Shown here: positions 14,905 through 18,909 of the stretch, piece after piece
How the letters are laid out: every line of letters begins with the position of its first letter
How positions within the stretch are numbered: position 1 is the stretch's first letter
Source of the DNA: CBFDBT01 sp965603115
GTDB lineage: Bacteria; Pseudomonadota; Alphaproteobacteria; Sphingomonadales; Kordiimonadaceae
NCBI GenBank assembly: GCA_965603115.1
Contig: CBFDBT010000031.1
Span: 1 to 18,909 of the forward strand
Direction of reading: 5' to 3'
DNA: 18,909 bases
Notes under the pieces: generated by a model
Seen by the model: the letters and a program-made list of their open reading frames with translations, nothing else
What the model was told of the DNA's origin: nothing
Databases searched by the model: none
Made by a program: the position numbers and the translations under genes

Positions 14905-15672
14905 ATGCCGCGCTTTGAAAATAAAATTACGCTTGTAACAGGCGGTACGTCGGGTTTGGGCGAGGCCGTCGTTAAATCCTTTGCTAGTGAAGGGTCTAAA
15001 GTTTATTTTTGCGGCTTGATTGATAGTGATGGCAAACGAGTTGAGGATGAAGTTGCGGCCTCAGGCGGGGAAGCAATTTATCATCACTGTGACGTAAGAC
15101 GCGAGCAGGAAGTCAAAGACTTTGTAACCGGGGCTATCGACAAGCACGGTACGATAGATATTGCCTTTAATAATGCTGGCATTAGCCATAAATCTGGTAA
15201 AATGGCTGACTTGCCCCTTGATATGGTCGATGATGTTTTTCAAACCAATGTTATGGGTGTTTGGTATGCCATGCGCCATGAAATTGCGGCGATGGAAAAA
15301 AATAAATCTGGTGTGATTGTGAATACTGCATCTATATTATCACGCAGTGGGGCTGGATGGATTGCAGCTTATGGCATGAGTAAACACGCCATTTTAGGTC
15401 TGACGAAAAGTGCAGCTATGGATTATGCTCCCACTGGGATTAGAATTAATGCAATTTCCCCAGGGCCAATGAAAACACCAATGCTAGACCGTGCTCTTGC
15501 CGATATAGGAGGAGATATGGAAAAATTTGCAGGCGGATTCCCAGAGGGTGGCCCAGCGGACCCCATGGATGTTGCAAAAACAGTATTATATCTTGCAAGT
15601 AACGATGCAGCCTATATGAATGGTGCTAATATTGTTGTAGATGGTGGCACGAGCACTGGCTTAGGGCGTTAA
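14905..15672 (+). CDS. Short-chain dehydrogenase/reductase (SDR), classical type
   Basis: The 255-aa protein is a classical SDR. The cofactor loop is TGGTSGLG (12-19), NNAG (89-92) stabilises the core sheet, N115 is the conserved helix asparagine, and the catalytic residues are S143, Y156 and K160 (YGMSK). After the active site comes ISPGPMKTPM (184-193), and the C terminus AYMNGANIVVDGGTSTG is typical. CDVRR at about 62-66 lies at the adenine-ring contact. These enzymes reduce carbonyls or oxidise alcohols with NAD(P); the substrate cannot be deduced. ATG 14905 is chosen because the ATG at 14892 is out of frame; the ribosome binding site is weak (GGGTAAA). The 77 bp upstream show no clear feature. 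The permease gene starts 29 bp after its stop, so they may be co-transcribed. Confidence 0.88.
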   Translation: MPRFENKITLVTGGTSGLGEAVVKSFASEGSKVYFCGLIDSDGKRVEDEVAASGGEAIYHHCDVRREQEVKDFVTGAIDKHGTIDIAFNNAGISHKSGKMADLPLDMVDDVFQTNVMGVWYAMRHEIAAMEKNKSGVIVNTASILSRSGAGWIAAYGMSKHAILGLTKSAAMDYAPTGIRINAISPGPMKTPMLDRALADIGGDMEKFAGGFPEGGPADPMDVAKTVLYLASNDAAYMNGANIVVDGGTSTGLGR

Positions 15673-15701
15673 GAGATACCGACATATATTAGGGAAAACC
15701 T

Positions 15702-16766
15702 ATGGATATTATAAGCGACTGGATTAAAAGAGCTTTGTCTGACAGTCAGATGGTGTTGCTCTTTTTTGTACTTTTCCTGTGTGTAATTATTGTTGTCTTG
15801 TTTGCCGACATGCTCGCGCCCGTCATTGCGGCTATCGTTATTGCTTTCTTGCTTGACGGCGCGGTGACTTGGCTGAAGAAAAGAGGCGCAAGTCATCTAT
15901 TTGCTTCCGTTTTGGTTTTTATTGTTTTCAGCATGGTTAGTCTCATTGTTATCATCACTGTATTACCGCTACTTTTTGAACAGATTGCCCAATTTATTAA
16001 TGCAACGCCGGATATGATGGTCAGTTTGAAGTCCGTGATGTTGAGCTTGCAGGATAAATTTCCTGAGTTACTCTCGGCGGATCAGGTGCACAGCTGGTTT
16101 ATTCAGCTGGGCGAAGAAGTGGCAAACATGGGCCCTAAATTGCTTCAATATTCTTTGAGCGGGGTTGCGGGTGCTTTGTCGATCGCGGTTTATATGATTT
16201 TGGTTCCTGTGATGGTTTTCTTTTTCCTGAAAGATAAAGAACAAATTTCCGCATGGATGGCTGGGTTTTTCCCAACTGAACGTGGTTTGGTGACAGAAGT
16301 TTGGAAGGAAAGCGTTGAACGTGCTGGAGACTACGCACGCGGCAAGTTTTATGAAATTATCATTGTTGGTTTAGTGAGTTTTGCGGTTTATCAATTTTTG
16401 GGTCTGAAATTCGCAACCTTACTAGCGGTTGTCACTGGGTTCAGTGTGCTTATTCCTTATATTGGTGCCGCTATTGTAACCTTACCTGTTGCCCTCGTTG
16501 CTTATGCCCAGTGGGGTTTTGGTGCTGATCTGGCATGGACGGTGATAGCCTATTTAATATTGCAAGCGCTTGATGGTAATGTGCTTGTGCCCTTTATGTT
16601 TTCTGAAGTGGTAAAACTTCACCCTAACGCTATTATAGTAGCTATATTGATATTCGGTGGTATTTGGGGTCTATGGGGCGTCTTTTTTGCTATTCCACTA
16701 GCCACGATGGCGAATGCTGTTATAAGGGCTTGGAAAAATAGACCTAATGAATTATCTGGAACTTAA
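15702..16766 (+). CDS. AI-2E/PerM-family membrane protein
   Basis: The 354-aa protein has the layout of the AI-2E exporter (PerM/TqsA/YdiK) family: two N-terminal membrane segments (about 17-52), a third near 66-90, a soluble helical part (about 93-150), then four or more C-terminal segments. Seen signature stretches are MVFFFLKDKEQI (171-182), SVLIPYIGA (248-256), LQALDGNVLVPFMFSEVVKLHP (287-308), and IIVAILIFGGIWGLWGVFFA (311-330) followed by IPLA. Members have been linked to autoinducer-2 export, Na+/H+ exchange or other transport, and the substrate is not predictable from sequence. AGGGAAAA precedes ATG 15702. It probably belongs to one transcript with the SDR gene. Confidence 0.88.
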   Translation: MDIISDWIKRALSDSQMVLLFFVLFLCVIIVVLFADMLAPVIAAIVIAFLLDGAVTWLKKRGASHLFASVLVFIVFSMVSLIVIITVLPLLFEQIAQFINATPDMMVSLKSVMLSLQDKFPELLSADQVHSWFIQLGEEVANMGPKLLQYSLSGVAGALSIAVYMILVPVMVFFFLKDKEQISAWMAGFFPTERGLVTEVWKESVERAGDYARGKFYEIIIVGLVSFAVYQFLGLKFATLLAVVTGFSVLIPYIGAAIVTLPVALVAYAQWGFGADLAWTVIAYLILQALDGNVLVPFMFSEVVKLHPNAIIVAILIFGGIWGLWGVFFAIPLATMANAVIRAWKNRPNELSGT

Positions 16767-16842
16767 AAGCATTTGTTGGTAGCTTTGTTTCAGCAGTGAT
16801 GTTTTGCGGTAAGATTTAATCTATAAAATATGGAATTATAAT

Positions 16843-17166
16843 ATGTTATTTGAGTCACGAAGTATCATTTTCTCTGACGAAGAGCTCGCAGAAGCTATGC
16901 AGCCTATATTTGAGGAAAGGGGTATGGACAATGTTACGCAGCTTTGCCCATGCCATGATCACGCTGGTGAAGTGATGATTACTGTTAAAGAGCAGAACGC
17001 ACAAGAAGAAACACATATTACGTCTGCCGAATTGGCACCAATAATTCTTAAGCATTGTCTTGATAAAAAGGTTCCTTTACCGCGTAACTCGCAAAAAGAA
17101 CTAGCGCTTCGTGGGGATCATCTGGCGCTTATTGTTCATCTCGAAAATGGTGAAACTCAAGGCTAA
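16843..17166 (+). CDS. Small uncharacterised protein
   Basis: The 107-aa protein is not recognised. It has no signal peptide or membrane segment. It begins MLFESRSIIFSDEELAEAMQ, contains LCPCHDHAGEV (C35, C37, H38, H40 region) and ends in ITSAELAPIILKHCLDKKVP, then LPRNSQKELALRGDHLALIV. The close pair of cysteines and histidines might bind a metal, but that is only a suggestion. GGA lies about 8 bases before ATG 16843; an earlier ATG at 16829 stops after three codons. Codon use and the alternation of hydrophobic residues support a real gene. It stands alone between the permease gene and the structured leader of the holin gene. Confidence 0.7.
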   Translation: MLFESRSIIFSDEELAEAMQPIFEERGMDNVTQLCPCHDHAGEVMITVKEQNAQEETHITSAELAPIILKHCLDKKVPLPRNSQKELALRGDHLALIVHLENGETQG

Positions 17167-17237
17167 TTTTTATCACAGCTCTTATGACCAACACATAAAT
17201 TGTTGATTTGAGGAAGAAAATCGTGATTGTCCCCTGC

Positions 17238-17320
17238 TTGACAATGTAACGCTGAGACCGCATCTTTTTTAGACCATCCGCAACTGCGGGTTAAAGCCAC
17301 CTTAACCGGGTGGCTTTTTT
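17238..17320 (+). promoter_or_regulatory. Structured leader with promoter-like -35, two hairpins and terminator
   Basis: The 188-bp gap 17167-17354 contains no convincing gene. TTGACA (17238-17243, within CTTGACA) looks like a -35 box, but the base stretch where the -10 should lie (CATCTT) is poor. Next come a small hairpin CCGC/GCGG (17278-17289) and a terminator (17293-17320). An alternative 6-bp stem GGTTAA/TTAACC (17289-17294 with 17302-17307) would exclude the terminator stem. This could be a short RNA gene, an attenuator for the holin gene, or simply the terminator of the preceding gene. Confidence 0.35.
17293..17320 (+). terminator. Rho-independent terminator in front of the holin gene
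   Basis: AAAGCCACC (17293-17301) pairs perfectly with GGTGGCTTT (17309-17317) around a 7-base loop, and a run of six T (17315-17320) follows. It lies 34 bp before the holin start. Confidence 0.85.
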
Positions 17321-17354
17321 AATTGTATCTCAAAAATTTTTTCAGGAAAATATC

Positions 17355-17765
17355 ATGTCAATTTTAACGCGGCTAATTGGCGGGCCAGCTGTTGATGCAG
17401 TGTCTGCTATCGGTAATGCTTTTGATAAAATATTCACCAGTGATGATGAAAGAGCCAATGCCAAGCTCTTATTGGATAAGCTTCGCCAAAGGCCACATAT
17501 CCTTCAAGCGGAGATAAATAAAATTGAAGCGGCGCATCGCTCTCTTTTTGTTGCGGGATGGCGACCCTTTATCGGCTGGGTTTGCGGATTGGGTTTTTTA
17601 TGGGCTTTCATTGGCCACCCACTATTTGAATGGTGCATTGCGCTGACAGGGTCCGACCTTATAGCACCAGTCCTGATGACAGATTCTCTTTTAGAACTTG
17701 TGCTTGCAATGCTGGGTCTTGGAGGCTTGAGAACAGCAGAAAAATTATCCGGCAGAGCGAAATAA
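17355..17765 (+). CDS. 3-TM holin of the gene transfer agent / phage type
   Basis: The frame is open from 17310, but that start lies inside the terminator; ATG 17355, with AGGA upstream (in TTCAGGAAAATATC), is the real start. The 136-aa protein matches the GTA_holin_3TM family: an amphipathic N-terminal half with FTSDDERANAKLLLDKL, then HRSLFVAGWRPFIGWVCGLG (61-80) leading into a membrane segment, and a C terminus LGLGGLRTAEKLSGRAK that is family-typical ('GLRTxEKxxG'). Phage and GTA holins make the inner-membrane hole that lets the endolysin reach the wall. No other phage, GTA, endolysin or integrase gene is nearby, so this is an orphan copy, a situation that seems common in alphaproteobacteria. 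A weak hairpin follows its stop. Confidence 0.85.
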   Translation: MSILTRLIGGPAVDAVSAIGNAFDKIFTSDDERANAKLLLDKLRQRPHILQAEINKIEAAHRSLFVAGWRPFIGWVCGLGFLWAFIGHPLFEWCIALTGSDLIAPVLMTDSLLELVLAMLGLGGLRTAEKLSGRAK

Positions 17766-17789
17766 TATTTTCATATATTTGACTTGGAT

Positions 17790-17815
17790 AAAGCGTATAT
17801 TTATTTTCGCTTTTT
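17790..17815 (+). terminator. Weak terminator-like hairpin after the holin gene
   Basis: AAAGCG (17790-17795) pairs with CGCTTT (17808-17813) around a 12-base AT-rich loop, with T bases following (17811-17815). It overlaps the end of the convergent acyltransferase gene. The stem is short and partly AT, so confidence is low. Confidence 0.4.
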
Positions 17816-18577
17816 AATATAGAGAGGTTGCTCCTCATGTGGAGGAAGGTCCATGCCCTGCTCCCGCATAAGCTCATCTGATCGCAGCACCACTTTTTCA
17901 TGCATTGCGGCCATAAAGTCTTTTTTCTCTAAGCCTTGCGGCAAGGGCTCACCAACTTCATAAACCACTTTTCCGGCAGAGTGCCAAAAGCCTTTACGCC
18001 AAAACTGGCCTGTGTTTGTGGCGACAGGATAAACAGGAATATCGTAGCCCTTATAGAGGTGATATGCGCCGCTTTTGAGCTTTTTTCGAACACCCGGGGG
18101 TACGCGAGTAGCCTCTGGGAATATGAGTATTAAATTGTTGGTTTCACGCAAATAGTTAGCGACAAGCTGCATTTCATCAAAAGACTTCCCTGAACCGCGG
18201 TCAACACGGATAACCCCAATTTTCTTGAAAATAACCCCAAGCAAGGGGACCCGAAAGAGCTCTTTTTTAGCAAAAGCCGTTAATCTATCTCGAAGTTGCC
18301 AGGCAAGAACGGCATCGAAATTACTTTGGTGTTTGGCGACCACGATAGCAGGGCTATCCTTTGGAATATTTTCCAAGCTGCGAATTTCTGTTGTTATGCC
18401 CATGACCCAGCGCGTTATGAACATGGAAACATGGGACCATAAGCGCAGAGATTTGCATATTGGAACGCTCGATGAGGCCATGGCTAGGAAGGGAGAACAT
18501 AGGATTACAAATGCTGTCCAAGCAAAGAACAGACAGTTAAAAACAACAGACCTAACCATATTAATTAGCAACACCAT
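17801..18577 (-). CDS. plsC: 1-acyl-sn-glycerol-3-phosphate acyltransferase (PlsC family)
   Basis: An ATG exists at 18583, but GGAG (18585-18588, minus strand) is only 1 base from it and 7 bases from ATG 18577, which is therefore chosen; the protein is then 258 aa. A hydrophobic N-terminal segment (about 8-36) should anchor it to the inner membrane. The acyltransferase motifs are H83-x4-D88 (KHQSNFDAV, a variant of NHxSxxD) and FPEATR (153-158, a variant of FPEGTR), with GVIRVDR (121-127) and PVYPVATNTG (181-190) between and after. The enzyme transfers an acyl chain to lysophosphatidic acid to make phosphatidic acid, the second acylation step of phospholipid synthesis. A related acyltransferase of another lipid is possible. 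It converges with the holin gene, 35 bp apart. Confidence 0.88.
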   Translation of the reverse strand: MVLLINMVRSVVFNCLFFAWTAFVILCSPFLAMASSSVPICKSLRLWSHVSMFITRWVMGITTEIRSLENIPKDSPAIVVAKHQSNFDAVLAWQLRDRLTAFAKKELFRVPLLGVIFKKIGVIRVDRGSGKSFDEMQLVANYLRETNNLILIFPEATRVPPGVRKKLKSGAYHLYKGYDIPVYPVATNTGQFWRKGFWHSAGKVVYEVGEPLPQGLEKKDFMAAMHEKVVLRSDELMREQGMDLPPHEEQPLYIKKRK

Positions 18578-18649
18578 GTACATTCTCCAAAATCTTAGTG
18601 TTTATTTAACTAAAACATTGTCAGATGTACAAGCATTCTTGCGTTTTAT

Positions 18650-18660
18650 CCTAATTTAGG
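18650..18660. promoter_or_regulatory. Small palindrome between plsC-type and PilZ genes
   Basis: CCTAA (18650-18654) and TTAGG (18656-18660) are perfect arms around one T. It lies 34 bp before the PilZ start in the divergent gap of about 117 bp. It may be an operator, but an 11-bp palindrome can arise by chance. Confidence 0.2.
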
Positions 18661-18694
18661 GTAGCTATTTAGACTATCGAAGAAGGTGAGATAC

Positions 18695-18909
18695 ATGACA
18701 GATAATGATAATTCCCGACGAGACGATCGCAAGCCTGTTATTTGGACAGCAAAATTAACCACCATGGACGATAAAGTGTTTGACTGTGAAGTTAGAGATG
18801 TTTCTTTAGCCGGCACACATGTCACATGCTTGGCACCGCTTGCTATCGGCGATGAGGCTATGCTCTCTATTGAAGGTCTTGGCGATTTTGCTGGCGAGGT
18901 CTGCTGGAA
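18695..18909 (+). CDS. PilZ-domain protein, 5' part only
   Basis: The gene runs off the right edge; 71 codons are visible. AAGGTGAG (18683-18690) precedes ATG 18695 by 4 bases. The PilZ signature is present: an R-x-x-x-R motif (R8 and R12 in SRRDDRKP) and the D-x-S-x-x-G motif (D35, S37, G40 in RDVSLAGTHV). The following strands (LAPLAIGDEAMLSIEGLGDF) fit the PilZ beta barrel. These motifs bind cyclic di-GMP, so the protein probably senses that messenger in the cytoplasm. Domains further downstream cannot be seen, so whether it stands alone or is fused to an output domain is unknown. Confidence 0.85.
   Translation, partial: MTDNDNSRRDDRKPVIWTAKLTTMDDKVFDCEVRDVSLAGTHVTCLAPLAIGDEAMLSIEGLGDFAGEVCW

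Noticed and set aside
17167..17320. Known RNA such as tRNA, SRP RNA, or a named riboswitch in the holin leader
   Set aside because: No cloverleaf, SRP core tetraloop motif, or riboswitch consensus that I know could be matched.
17310..17354. Upstream extension of the holin frame from GTG at 17310
   Set aside because: It begins inside a strong terminator and lacks a ribosome binding site, while ATG 17355 has AGGA upstream and matches the family N terminus.
17355..17765. Prophage region signalled by the holin gene
   Set aside because: No integrase, structural, portal, terminase, endolysin or attachment-site sequence is present in the flanks.

Overview
The window is a stretch of bacterial chromosome, most likely from a free-living alphaproteobacterium of moderate to low GC. 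This is inferred from the protein families present: an SH3_4-type secreted protein divergent from a hydroxyacid dehydrogenase, a GTA_holin_3TM-type holin, a DUF3253 protein, orphan Hpt and PilZ proteins, and a tandem-FKBP lipoprotein. A more precise taxon cannot be read from the sequence. No rRNA, tRNA, CRISPR array, transposase or integrase gene was seen. Coding density is high and most genes look like ordinary core or semi-core genes.

Layout. The left edge is the 3' end of pnp (PNPase S1 domain), closed by a terminator. A nitronate-monooxygenase-family flavoprotein with an unusual C-terminal cysteine cluster follows, with its own terminator. Next comes a gene-free stretch (1700-1986) holding palindromes and a 141-bp element with inverted ends. 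A leftward pair (SH3 protein then GNAT acetyltransferase) diverges from a rightward cluster of 2-hydroxyacid dehydrogenase, lepA, and a Sel1-repeat/2-oxoglutarate oxygenase. A second rightward cluster encodes periplasmic gamma-glutamyltransferase, a DUF885 lipoprotein and glutathione synthetase, which suggests glutathione salvage plus synthesis. A leftward pair (DUF3253 then Hpt) converges on gshB and diverges from a tandem-FKBP lipoprotein gene ending in a strong terminator.

The right third holds a ZIP-like membrane protein with a His-rich tail, an SDR dehydrogenase, an AI-2E/PerM-type permease, a small unrecognised protein, an orphan 3-TM holin behind a structured 188-bp leader, a leftward plsC-type acyltransferase, and the start of a PilZ-domain protein that runs off the right edge.

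The most notable signals are: a perfect Zur-box-like palindrome overlapping a TATAAT hexamer just upstream of the divergent ZIP-like gene, giving a testable zinc connection; a C-x2-C-x3-C-x22-C cluster appended to the nitronate-monooxygenase fold; a 2OG-Fe(II) oxygenase placed 9 bp behind the translation factor gene lepA; the composite palindromic (MITE-like) element; and the hairpins in the leader of the orphan holin gene. All functional links are inferred from family knowledge and gene order.
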